A DNA stretch of 64,000 nt from Erythroxylum novogranatense (Eukaryota > Streptophyta > Magnoliopsida > Malpighiales > Erythroxylaceae). The notes beneath the pieces are model-generated. The model was not told where the DNA came from, made no database searches, and worked only from the letters and a program-made list of their open reading frames with translations. Below are positions 1 through 10,241 of this stretch, piece after piece. Position numbers and translations under genes: made by a program. Numbering within the stretch: position 1 is the stretch's first letter; every line of letters begins with the position of its first letter. Location of the stretch: the NCBI GenBank assembly GCA_029891385.1, contig CM057232.1, positions 65,657,824 to 65,721,823 on the forward strand, in the 5' to 3' direction.

Positions 1-690
1 TAATAGTATACAAGTTGGTGAGGACAGAAATGATCAATGTGACTTGAGTTGTTAGAGATAACTACCTGTTTTACAAGCATTAATTTTGGATTGCATTTTT
101 CAAATAACGGAATGAAATATGCATAATTGAACTTTTCTTAAGAGATCGGGACACAAAGATACTTAAAAGGTAAAGATTGGAATTGCAGCCTTGAAATCCT
201 AGATAATTCAATAGAATTAGTTACATCTTTAGAATAGATCATGCTACATTTTTCTATGTTTACTCTCAACCCTGACCGGTCTAAAAACCTCTTAAGAATA
301 TCAATTAGGATGTTCACAAAGTGAGTTTCATCACTAGATAGAAGGATGAGATCATCATGAAACATTAGGTGTGTGAGCTTGAAATCTTTACATTTGTAGC
401 GAAACTAATACTTGCCATTGCAACCAGTAAACTTATTAAGGATTCTTAATAACCCCTCCATTACTAGGGTGATAAGATAAAGAGAAAGGATATCCCCTTG
501 TTTAATACCCCTAACATAATTCAACAACTTTGTGGGAACTGTTGGATCGGAAAATAAAACATGCAAGGTTTGGCTAAAATGGTAGATTTCAAAACATTTT
601 TTAGAAATCATAACACAGCGGAAGCAAGATAACCAAATCAACATGCCAAGCCATACATGATACGGTATATGAAAAATAATTATCATAGAT
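1..690 (-). pseudogene. LINE (non-LTR retrotransposon) reverse transcriptase fragment, decayed
   Basis: Two minus-strand open stretches (405-686, then 138-365) read in order as pieces of a plant L1-type reverse transcriptase. The first ends with GIKQGDILSLYL followed by VMEGLLRILNKF, matching the family block G-[IL]-RQGDPLSPYLF-x-[IL]-x-MEGL. The second starts with FHDDLILLSS, the counterpart of the catalytic FADDLLLF block, with Ala replaced by His. The pieces are about 40 bp apart and in different frames, so the copy is frameshifted, and the catalytic neighbourhood is altered. The element runs off the left edge, and no endonuclease domain or poly-A tail is visible. Family assignment to LINE/L1 is firm from the motifs; lineage is not assigned. 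Confidence 0.85.
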
Positions 691-1056
691 GGAGATTATA
701 TTACTGACTCCTTTGCTATAGCTTTAACTCCTCGCTGTGCTATCCTATCCTCGGCAAGATATCCTCTCCTAAGTAATGTGTCTTCTTCTTGTTATTGTAT
801 CCTCTTCTCAATTTTGTATCGTCGACCAATCCGATTTACCACTTGTTCTACTTGGACAACTTAGTTAACAAGATGGTTTGGTAGGAAAGGAGAAGAAAAC
901 TTTATATGAGATTTTCTTAGAAGAAAGAAGCCAAAGATAAAACACCTCTTATGCAAATTTCTTAACACATGCAAGAAAGGAGAGAGAGTCAAAAAATGCA
1001 AGAGCACCTCTCTTTCAGCTTGTCAATTTCGGTTATGCATGATAAGAAAGAAGAGA
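691..1056. other. Unassigned sequence between LINE fragment and LTR element
   Basis: No coding stretch, RNA gene or repeat that I recognise. The text before the LTR contains the string tgtcaatttcggtt, which recurs at about 10353 just beyond the other end of the LTR element. It may therefore be a local duplication that predates the insertion. Confidence 0.4.
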
Positions 1057-1061
1057 AGAGC

Positions 1062-3198
1062 TGTTGGACCCCGGTGCCGGAACCCAACATCGGACATAAG
1101 AGCGTGGCGTGAAATATGCTAATAGTACATTTAAGAAAAAGACCCGCAGAAGATTAATGGGCCTGCTGGAAAATAAACTTGAAACCTGCTTTCATGTGCT
1201 TTAAACAAACAAATTCATAATTCATGCTCCAAAAGATGAGTTTCATAAAGCTTTAAGAATATCTCAAACCAAATTACAACTTTGAGTTCAAGAGCCAAAA
1301 GTATCAAATACTCTTGAACCAATAATACTTGAAATGTAACTCAAGCCTTGATTTCCAAAAATATAACATTGAAAATAAATAAACATGACAAAATGGAGTG
1401 TTGTCGTACTCGTGACTCACTCGATCTCTTGCTCATCACCTGAATGGGGGAGATTAGAGGGGGTGAGCTATAAAGCTCGTGGGAACATATTCATAATATA
1501 GCAATAAGCAAAAGTATTCAAAAATAACTCATTGTTGTGGTACTTGTTGAAATCATAACAATTGAGCATGTATGAGTCATTGTCTTGAGAAATGCTTGAT
1601 TCTTAACCAATTCATGATGCATGATTCATAATAACAGATCATAAACACATAACATAATATAATGGTTTGGGTTGTCCCTGGTTCATGACTTACTACACAT
1701 ACCATCGAAATGTTGATGTGTAGACGTAGTTTCGTGAGGGAATCCTTGTGAGAAACCCTGTGCCACTAGCGGGCAGGCGGGAGAGGCATTTTCGTGAGTC
1801 AATGTGCACTTGACTATTCGTGAGGGACACCGCAAACCCACATAAATATGCATGAGTCATGTTCTTGTAAACTTGTTTGCCAAACTGGCACTTGCTTGTA
1901 AACTTGCTTGTCATATATTCGTAAAACATGATTTCATGTACTTGTATTCGTGAAAGGAGAACACCCCTTTGTGAAAACCTTGTTAATAATCATGAATGCA
2001 AATCACATAGCAGAATATAATCATTCATAATAACATGTAATGCAATCGTTAATGATGCAATTTAAATGCCTTAAATCTTTCTTGATTTGAACAAAACAAT
2101 GAGTAACTTATTTACTCTATTATAAACATGAACCCACCTTGGAATTCTTGCTTAAAACTTGCTTAGGAATGTCTTTCCTCTTGTTCCCCTTGCTCCTCTT
2201 GCCTCACTTGATTTCCTTAACCAAACAACCAAATTCCAATCAATTTGGTGTAGAAATAGCAAAGTCATACTTTAACAGTTCAAACTATAACTTATTATGA
2301 AACATAAATTCTATGCTCAACTTCCATCCAAAATTGGATATCCTTAAAGACTGAATCAGAACTTCATTTCTTCACAACACTTGTAGCCCTATGTCTCTAG
2401 TTTACAACGCAAAAATAATCACCTCATTTGGACATCTACATCAAAAGTTATGCCCAAAATATCAAAGTATGTCGCCGTAGGAAATTGGCCGCGCCGCGGC
2501 GAGGGCATGGACGCGCCGCGGCGAGCGAGCCCAGAAATCTCTCGTAACTTGATTTTCTCACTTTTTTTCAACCCTAAACCTCCCATCCTTCAATTACAAC
2601 ACATCTAAACCCTAAATCAAGTTCTATACTTCCTTTCTATACTCATTCTAACACCAAATCATCAACAAACACAACAACCCATGCATTTCTACCAAAGTTC
2701 TACCATAAACCCTAAACCATCGATTCCTACTCATTCCAAGCACAACTAGAGTTTAATCCATCTCAAACAAGGATAAGAGAGTTTAACTTACCTGGAGAAA
2801 GCTTCTAATCCTTCGAAAAATGTCGAAACCAAGCTTCCTCTTTTTCTCTTCTTCTTCCCTCTCTCCCTACGACTCTCTCTTCTGTTTTTCTCTTCTTCTT
2901 TCTATTTTCCTTTCCTTTTCTTTTCCTCTTTTCTATATCTTAAGCCCTAAAAGAAGATACAAAGACTAAAATGCCCTCCTTTACTTAGCCTTAAACATCA
3001 TAACTCAAGTGCCTTGCCCATTTTGCCCTTAAACATCTTTACTCTTTCATAACCATTATTCCATACTAAACTCAATTAAATCCAAATTTTCCATTAATAT
3101 TTTCAATAAAATCAAACCATGCCATAAATCATTCAACTAACACAATCAAATTAATTCATACTTAATAACATCAAGAAAAACACAATTGGGGCCCAACA
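1062..3198 (-). repeat. 3' LTR of element 1
   Basis: The LTR runs from TGTTGGACC to GCCCAACA and is nearly collinear with 8085-10236. Differences from its partner are scattered single substitutions, one 12 bp unit (see the 5' LTR) and a concentrated cluster in the GC-rich palindromic stretch 2471-2531. Read on the minus strand, 1690-1800 holds a block (CCCGCCTGCCCGC followed by GTGGC, then a TACACAT / ATGTGTAGTA pair) that recurs in LTRs F and E and, more weakly, in A. This suggests a conserved functional region of this LTR superfamily. Confidence 0.93.
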
Positions 3199-3212
3199 TT
3201 TCTCCCCCTCTT
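3199..3212 (-). promoter_or_regulatory. Polypurine tract of element 1
   Basis: The minus strand reads AAGAGGGGGAGAAA directly against the 3' LTR, the usual position and composition of the primer for plus-strand DNA synthesis. Very similar tracts precede LTRs A (50071-50084) and D (59407-59418). Confidence 0.85.
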
Positions 3213-3748
3213 AAAAGAAATTTCGTCCTCGAAATTTACCTGAATCATCGAAAAGACCTGGATACTTCTCCTTCATGGCGTCCAATGGCTCCCACGTGGC
3301 TTCTTCTACTGAATGGTTCCTCCACAGAACCTTAACTAGCTGAACTGTCTTATTCCTGAGGACCTTTTCCTTTGTGTCCAAGATCTCTACTGGGATTTCC
3401 TCATAACTCAAGTAGTCTCTTAACTGAACCTCTGAAACCTGAATGACATGAGAAGGATCTGATCTGTACCTACTCAGCATGGAAACATGAAAAATATCGT
3501 GAATCTGAGACAACTCTGGTGGCAACGCCAACCTGTAAGCTAGAGGTCCGATTCTCTCAAGAATCTCATAAGGACCCACATATCTTGGACTCAACTTGCC
3601 TTTCTTGCCAAACCTCATTACTCCCTTCCAAGGAGATGTCTTGAGAAACACTTTCTCACCAACTTCATACTCCATCTCCTTCCGATGAGCATCAAGATAA
3701 CTCTTCATCCTATCTCGGCTGCTTTAAGCACCGCTAACCAGATTGACT
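3211..3748 (-). pseudogene. Integrase C-terminal/chromodomain-like end of pol, element 1
   Basis: This is the last part of pol, in a different frame from the main pol ORF. The open stretch 3211-3708 starts MKSYLDAHRKEMEYEVGEKV, the integrase C-terminal domain with the gypsy GPYEI and HDIFHVSML blocks. It continues to a short chromodomain-like tail (LVKVLWRNHS, then ATWEP) and ends in KFRGRNFF, which abuts the polypurine tract. The main ORF stops at 3749-3751 within a GAT repeat run. A one-base shift there, plus a TAA a few codons on, separates this piece from the rest. The same KFRGRNF ending can be read in the decayed interiors beside LTR A and LTR D. Confidence 0.88.
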
Positions 3749-6700
3749 TTATCCATCATCATCCTCAATCAACTCTGGTCCTACCAGTTTTCTCTCTCCT
3801 TCTTCATCCCAACATACTAGAGTTCTACACCTCCTTCCATACAATGCCTCATATGGAGCCATCTGAATGCTCGAGTGGTACGAATTATTGTAAGCAAATT
3901 TGACCAATGGTAAATGCTCATCCCAAGCTCCCTTGAAATCCAACACACATGCCCTGAGCATTCCCTCAAGTGTCCGAATGGTCCTCTCAGATTGACCATC
4001 CGTCTGAGGGTGAAATGCCGTACTAAAATGTAACTTTGTCCCTAAAGCTTCCTGCAAGCTTCCCCAAAATCTCGAAGTGAACCGAGGATCCCTGTCAAAA
4101 ACTATGGAATCTGGAATCTCATGCAATCTTACTACCTCATCAATGTACTTCTTTGCTAGCGCATGCAAAGAATCAGTCTGCTTGATTGCCAGAAAATAGG
4201 CTGACTTCGTCAACCGATCCACTATAACCCATATGGCATCATGCTTCCTACTGGTCTTAGGCAAACCCATCAGAAAATCCATGGTTACTCTTTGCCACTT
4301 CCACTCAGAAATGGACAATGGCCTTAACTTGCCTGAAGGCGTCTGATGTTCAGCCTTGACTTGCTGACACACGAGACACTTACTGACATACTCTGCTACA
4401 TCCCTCTTCATGCCCTTCCACCAGAAATGCTCTCTCAAATCTCTGTACATCCTGGTGCTACCTGGGTGCATGGCATAAGGCGCATTGTGTGCCTCATCCA
4501 AAATCTCATCCTTAACCTCCTTGCTATCTGGAATACAAAGTCTGTCCCCTACTGTCATGAGTCCATCATCCTTCACTACTACCTCAAAAACCTTACCCTT
4601 CTGAATTTCCTCCCGAAGCTTGCTCAAACTTGCATCCTGTGCCTGCAACTCCCTAACCTTCTCCTGGAGTATAGGCCTTACTCTGAAATTAGCTAGAAGG
4701 CAATTTGGTTCCTCCTGCTTCAAGCTTATCTTAAGCTTGGCCATCTCTTCCAATAAAGGAAGATAAACTACCTGAACATGAGCAATAGAAGACTTCCTGC
4801 TCAAAGCATCAGCCACTACATTCGCTTTGCCTGGGTGGTACTCAATTAACAAATCATAGTCCTTGAGTAACTCAATCCACCTTCTCTGCCTTAAATTCAA
4901 TTCCTTCTGGCTCAGTAAGTACTTGAGGCTCTTGTGATCAATAAAGATCCTTGTCTGAACCCCATAAAGGTAATGCCTCCAAATCTTCAAGGCAAAGATC
5001 ACTGCTGCCAACTCCAAATCATGAGTTGGATAATTCAACTCATACTGCTTCAGTTGCCTAGAAGCATAAGCTATCACCCTGTCTCCTTGCATCAACACAC
5101 AACCTAGACCCTTCCTCGAAGCATCACTATATACAGTATAGCCCTCATCACCAGAAGGCAAAACCAGCACTGGAGCACTTGTCAACTTGTGCTTGAGCTC
5201 CTCAAAGCTCTTCTGGCATTCATCAGACCAGACAAACTTCTGATTCTTCCTCAATAGCTTAGTCATCGGGGAAGCTATCATGGAGAACCCCTCCACGAAC
5301 CTCCTGTAATAACCTGCCAGACCCAGAAAACTCCTTACCTCTGTCACTGACTTGGGTGCATGCCAATTCACCACTGCTTCAACTTTCCTCGGATCTACAT
5401 GCACACCATCCTGCGAAATCACTTGTCCAAGGAAAGTCACCTCATGAAGCCAGAACTCACACTTACTGAACTTGGCATAAAGCTCTCTCTCCCTAAGAGT
5501 CTGCAATACAATTCTGAGGTGCTCCTCATGCTCTTCTTCACTCTTGGAATACACCAGAATGTCATCTATAAACACTATGACAAACTGATCCAGAAACTCC
5601 TTGAAGACCCTATTCATGAGATCCATGAAAGCAGTTGGAGCATTGGTCAAACCGAATGGCATAACCAAAAACTCATAGTGTCCATAACGAGTCCTGAATG
5701 CTGTCTTGCTTACATCAGTCTCCTTGATTCTGAGCTGATGATAGCCTGACCTGAGATCAATCTTGGAAAAGACCCTAGCTCCCTGCAGCTGGTCAAACAG
5801 ATCATCTATCCGTGGCAACGGATACTTGTTCTTAACTGTCACCTTGTTGAGTTTCCGATAGTCAATGCACATCCGCCATGATCTATCCTTCTTCTTAACA
5901 AACAGAACTGGTGATCCCAAAGGAGATGAACTCGGTCTAACATACCCCTTCTCTAACAGTTCCTCCAACTGTTCCTTAAGCTCTCTCAACTCAGTTGGAG
6001 CCATCCTATACGGCGGTATCGAAATAGGCGCGATTCCAGGAATCAAGTCAATGGCAAACTCGATTTCCCTCACCGGCGACAAACCTGGTAACTCATCTAG
6101 GAAAACATCTGGAAACTCCCTCACAATCAGGAAATCCTCTAACTTCCCTTCATGCACATCGGCATCCACAACATGCGCTAAGAAAGCTTCACATCCCTGG
6201 CCCATCATCCTTTCAGCTAACATAGCTGAAATCAGTCTTGGTGATGGTGTCTTCCTTTCTCCTCTGAAGATCACCTTCTCACCATTGCCCAGATCAAACT
6301 CTACCTCTTTCCGACCACAATCTAGCTTGGCCAGATACTTCTCCATAGTATCCATCCCCAGGATAACATCTAATCCTCTAAGGTCTAGCGGTAGTAAGTC
6401 CATTACCAATCTAGCACCATCAATGAAGAGCTCACACTGCTCATACACCTGACTGATCACTACATTCCTCCCTAGAGGAGTACTAACAATCAAAGGCCTA
6501 TCCAAAGGCATAGAATTCACACCATGCAATGCTATACTCGCAGAAACAAAAGAGTGCGTGGAACCAGAATCAATCAAAACAAATACTGCTGAATCAAATA
6601 ACTGAGCCATACCCGTGACAACCTCAAGTGCGGCTGCAGCTTCCTCCCTGGTCATGGCGAATACTCTTGCCGGCGCCTGACCCCTTGGCCTTCTTGGAGG

Positions 6701-7150
6701 AACAGCCTTCCTTACAGTCCTAGAGCTGCCTACCTCAGTAACTGGTCTAGTTCCCACTGTCTCTGCACGCCTTGGAGCTTGAAACTGCGAGTCCTCTTGT
6801 CTCGTTGTCTGTGGACAATTCCTGGCTATATGTCCCTTCTCTCCGCATCTGAAACAGACTCCAAGTGACCTGAGACACTCTCCCTGGTGATGTTTCCCAC
6901 ACTGGTCACATAAGGGATAGGTGAACCAACTCCTTCCTGCTCTACCGGTACCTCCCACATTAGAGGCTTGCCCTGATATTGCCCTCGCCTGCTTGTCCCT
7001 GGTAGCCCCACTGCTACCCACTTCACTCTGACTGTGAGAACTCCTCGTGCTCCTCTCAGGCATTGAAGCACTAGTACCCTTCCTGAAAGTCTGCTCCCTG
7101 TTCTTCCTCTTCTTGTTTGCTTTATTTATGATATTCTCCAGCTTTTCAGC
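3749..7150 (-). pseudogene. gag C-terminus plus protease-RT-RNase H-integrase, element 1
   Basis: An open stretch of over 1,100 codons (Met at 7063; the frame is open from 7150). Residues counted from that Met: zinc knuckle C-x2-C-x4-H-x4-C at 70-83; aspartic protease motif [12 protein letters not shown] at about 163-174; reverse transcriptase about 385-560 with the catalytic FIDD at 498-501 in [10 protein letters not shown]; RNase H about 643-757 starting [10 protein letters not shown]; integrase zinc site H-H-C-C with Cys896 and Cys899; and the core D929, D990 and E1026 (blocks [25 protein letters not shown]). All catalytic residues I can check are present. The stop at 3749 is a frameshift consequence. 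The frame is continuous with the gag part upstream except for TAG codons. Length and order are normal for Tekay/Del pol. Confidence 0.95.
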
Positions 7151-7927
7151 CTAGAGAGCAGCATCCACCAACTGCTGGTAGTCACAAAAATTATGGATCA
7201 GGACTTTCTCCCTGATCCCCAAATGAAGACCTCCTTCAAACTTACGGCACTTGTCTTCTTCTGTCGCCACAATGTTGGCTGCATATCGAGAAAGCTGTGT
7301 GAACTTCAGCTCATACTCGCTCACACTCATATCCCTCTACATGAGAGTCAGAAATTCCCTGGCCTTATCTTGCACATAGACCCTGGAGAGATACTTCTTC
7401 TTGAACACTTCTATAAAATCCCTCCATGTCAGCACCGAAGGAACAACCTGATTGTGAGGTACTGACTCCCACCAATGCAATGCGTCTCCCTGCAACAAAC
7501 TGACTGCATGATCTAACTTGTCGTCATCTGAGCATCTCATCTGAACTAGAACCCTCTCTGTCCTCTTCAACCAAGCTTTTGCCTCTTCTGGATTTGTAGT
7601 CCCACTGAAATCTACAGCCCCAAACTTTCGGAGCTTGTCATACTGTCCATTCCTGTCTACCGGAGCTTGCATCGGCATCTAAGATCTCTGACCCATGGCA
7701 TACGTGAAAGCCTATGCAAAGGCTTGAAAGAAACTCGGATCCATGGGAGTTCCCTGAGGCATAGGAGGAGGCGGAGGAGGCACTTCTTGTTGCAAACTAG
7801 GTGCCTCTGAAATCGGAACAGAATGTGTCCCGGCATCCTGAGGAATATGGGTTTCATCCGTACTCCCCTGACGAGAATGAGATCGAGTTGTAGCTCCCCG
7901 AGTTCTCCTTCGAGGTGGCATGTTCAC
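7151..7927 (-). pseudogene. gag N-terminal part, element 1, interrupted by four TAG codons
   Basis: It starts at 7927 with MPPRRRTRGATTRS, a start typical of Tekay/Del gag, and includes the capsid-like retrotransposon gag block (FSGTTNPEEAKAWLKRTERV, then WWESVP). In-frame TAG codons sit at 7712-7714, 7679-7681, 7337-7339 and 7151-7153. All four lie in one frame that is otherwise open from 7927 to 3749, so these are point nonsense changes and not frameshifts. Seen in sequence: the four stops. Inferred: the original codons were CAG (Gln), from what the family usually carries nearby. The product would be the structural Gag, now truncated after about 70 residues. Confidence 0.9.
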
Positions 7928-8067
7928 TCCTTGAATAGAAAACCATTGAAAACTTTAGTTCACGTAAGACAAGTTTCAAAATATGCAAAAACAGTTCCAA
8001 TCTTGTAAAACAATGCAAGTTATTTTTTGAAAGTAATGTCATGCAGCCCTAGATCAAAAACCTAGGT

Positions 8068-8079
8068 GCTCTGATACCA
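8068..8079 (-). promoter_or_regulatory. Primer-binding site (tRNA-Met initiator), element 1
   Basis: The minus strand reads TGGTATCAGAGC, complementary to the 3' end of plant initiator tRNA-Met. It is five bases inside the 5' LTR, as expected for the minus-strand primer site. It is not a tRNA gene. Confidence 0.93.
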
Positions 8080-8084
8080 CAACA

Positions 8085-10236
8085 TGTTGGACCTCGCTGC
8101 CGGAACCCAACATCGGACATAAGAGCGTGGCGTGAAATATGCTAATAGTACATTTAAGAAAAAGACCCGCGGAAGATTAATGGGCCTGCTGGAAAATAAA
8201 CTTGAAACCTGCTTTCATGTGCTTTAAACAAACAAATTCATAATTCATGCTCCAAAAGATGAGTTTCATAAAGCTTTAAGAATATCTCAAACCAAATTAC
8301 AACTTTGAGTTCAAGAGCCAAAAGTACCAAATACTCTTGAACCAATAATACTTGAAATGTAACTCAAGCTTTGATTTCCAAAAATATAACATTGAAAATA
8401 AATAAACATGACAAAATGGAGTCTTCTTGCACTCGTGACTCACTCGATCTCTTGCTCATCACCTGAATGGGGGAGATTAGAGGGGGTGAGCTATAAAGCT
8501 CGTGGGAACATATTCATAATATAACAATAAGCAAAAGTATTCAAAAATAACTCATTGTCGTGGTACTTGTTGAAATCATAACAATTGAGCATGTATGAGT
8601 CATTGTCTTGAGAAATGCTTGATTCTTAACCAATTCATGATGCATGATTCATAATAACAGATCATAAACACATAACATAATATAATGGTTTGGGTTGTCC
8701 CTGGTTCATGACTTACTACACATACCATCGAAATGTTGATGTGTAGACGTAGTTTCGTGAGGGAATCCTTGTGAGAAACCCTGTGCCACTAGCGGGCAGG
8801 TGGGAGAGGCATTTTTGTGAGTCAATGTGCACTTGACTATTCGTGAGGGACACCGCAAACCCACATAAATATGCATGAGTCATGTTCTTGTAAACTTGTT
8901 TGCCAAACTGGCACTTGCTTGTAAACTTGCTTGTAAATTTGCTTGTCATATATTCGTAAAACATGATTTCATGTACTTGTATTCGTGAAAGGAGAACACC
9001 CCTTTGTGAAAACCTTGTTAATAATCATGAATGCAAATCACATAGCAGAATATAATCATTCATAATAACATGTAATGCAATCGTTAATGATGCAATTTAA
9101 ATGCCTTAAATCTTTATTGATTTGAACAAAATAATGAGTAACTTATTTACTCTATTATAAACATGAACCCACCTTGGAATTCTTGCTTAAAACTTGCTTA
9201 GGAATGTCTTTCCTCTTGTTCCCCTTGCTCCTCTTGCCTCACTTGATTTCCTTAACCAAACAACCAAATTCCAATCAATTTGGTGTAGAAATAACAAAGT
9301 CATACTTTAACAGTTCAAACTATAACTTATTATGAAACATAAATTCTATGCTCAACTTCCATCCAAAATTGGATATCCTTAGAGACTGAATCAGAACTTC
9401 ATTTCTTCACAAAACTTGTATCCCTATGTCTCTAGTTTACAACGCAAAAAGAATCACCTCATTTGAATATCTACATTAAAAGTTATGCCCAAAATACCAA
9501 AGTATGTCGCCGCAGGAAATTGACCGCTCGCTGCGGCGAGAAAACTGGGCGCGCCGCGGCGAGCGAGCCCAGAAATATCCCGTAACTTGATTTTCTCACT
9601 TTTTTTCAACCCTAAACCTCCCATCCTTCAATTACAACACATCTAAACCCTAAATCAAGTTCTATACTTCCTTTCTACACTCATTCTAACACCAAATCAT
9701 CAACAAACACAACAACCCATACATTTCTACCAAAGTTCTACCATAAACCCTAAACCATCGATTCCTACTCATTTCAAGCACAACTAGAGTTTAATCCATC
9801 TCAAACAAGGATAAGAGAGTTTAACTTACCTAGAGAAAGCTTCTAATCCTTCAGAAAACGTCGAAACCAAGCTTCCTCTTTTTCTCTTCTTCTTCCCTCT
9901 CTCCCTACGACTCTCTCTTCTGTTTTTCTCTTCTTCTTTCTATTTTCCTTTCCTTTTCTTTTCCTCTTTTCTATATCTTAAGCCCTAAAAGAAGATACAA
10001 AGACTAAAATGCCCTCCTTTACTTAGCTTTAAACATCATAACTCAAGTGCCTTGCCCATTTTGCCCTTAAACATCTTTACTCTTTCATAACCATTATTCC
10101 ATACTAAACTCAATTAAATCCAAATTTTCCATTAATATTTTCAATAAAATCAAACCATGCCATAAATCATACAACTAACACAATCAAATTAATTCATACT
10201 TAATAACATCAAGAAAAACAAATTTGAGGCCTAACA
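8085..10236 (-). repeat. 5' LTR of element 1
   Basis: The partner of 1062-3198, 2,152 versus 2,137 bp. About 12 bp of the excess is an extra copy of the unit CTTGTAAAYTTG near 8930. The GC-rich palindromic stretch 9505-9568 differs strongly from 2471-2531, while sequence on both sides is almost identical. As the promoter-proximal LTR of a minus-strand element it would contain the promoter; I cannot place a TATA box with confidence. Confidence 0.93.
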
Positions 10237-10241
10237 AGAGC

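Larger units (their letters stand above)
1062..10236 (-). mobile_element. Ty3/gypsy chromovirus (Tekay/Del-like), nearly complete; element 1
   Basis: A complete LTR retrotransposon read on the minus strand. It has two LTRs of about 2.14 kb (1062-3198 and 8085-10236) beginning TGTTGG and ending in ACA. A perfect 5 bp target duplication AGAGC flanks it at 1057-1061 and 10237-10241. A primer-binding site complementary to initiator tRNA-Met lies inside the 5' LTR (8068-8079), and a polypurine tract borders the 3' LTR (3199-3212). The gene order gag, protease, RT, RNase H, integrase is that of Ty3/gypsy. The MPPRRR gag start, the integrase C-terminal tail ending VLWRNHSVEEATWEP and the long LTRs fit the Tekay/Del lineage (my assignment). 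The LTRs are very similar, so the insertion is fairly young, but the coding frame has at least six breaks and the copy is probably non-autonomous. Confidence 0.95.

Noticed and set aside
5865..6452. 195-residue ORF on the plus strand
   Set aside because: It is the antisense of the intact RT/protease coding region of element 1 and has no motif of its own. The same applies to 4346-4696 and 5360-5749.
8068..8079. Matches to initiator tRNA-Met as tRNA genes
   Set aside because: Only about 12 bases match, always just inside an LTR; these are primer-binding sites.
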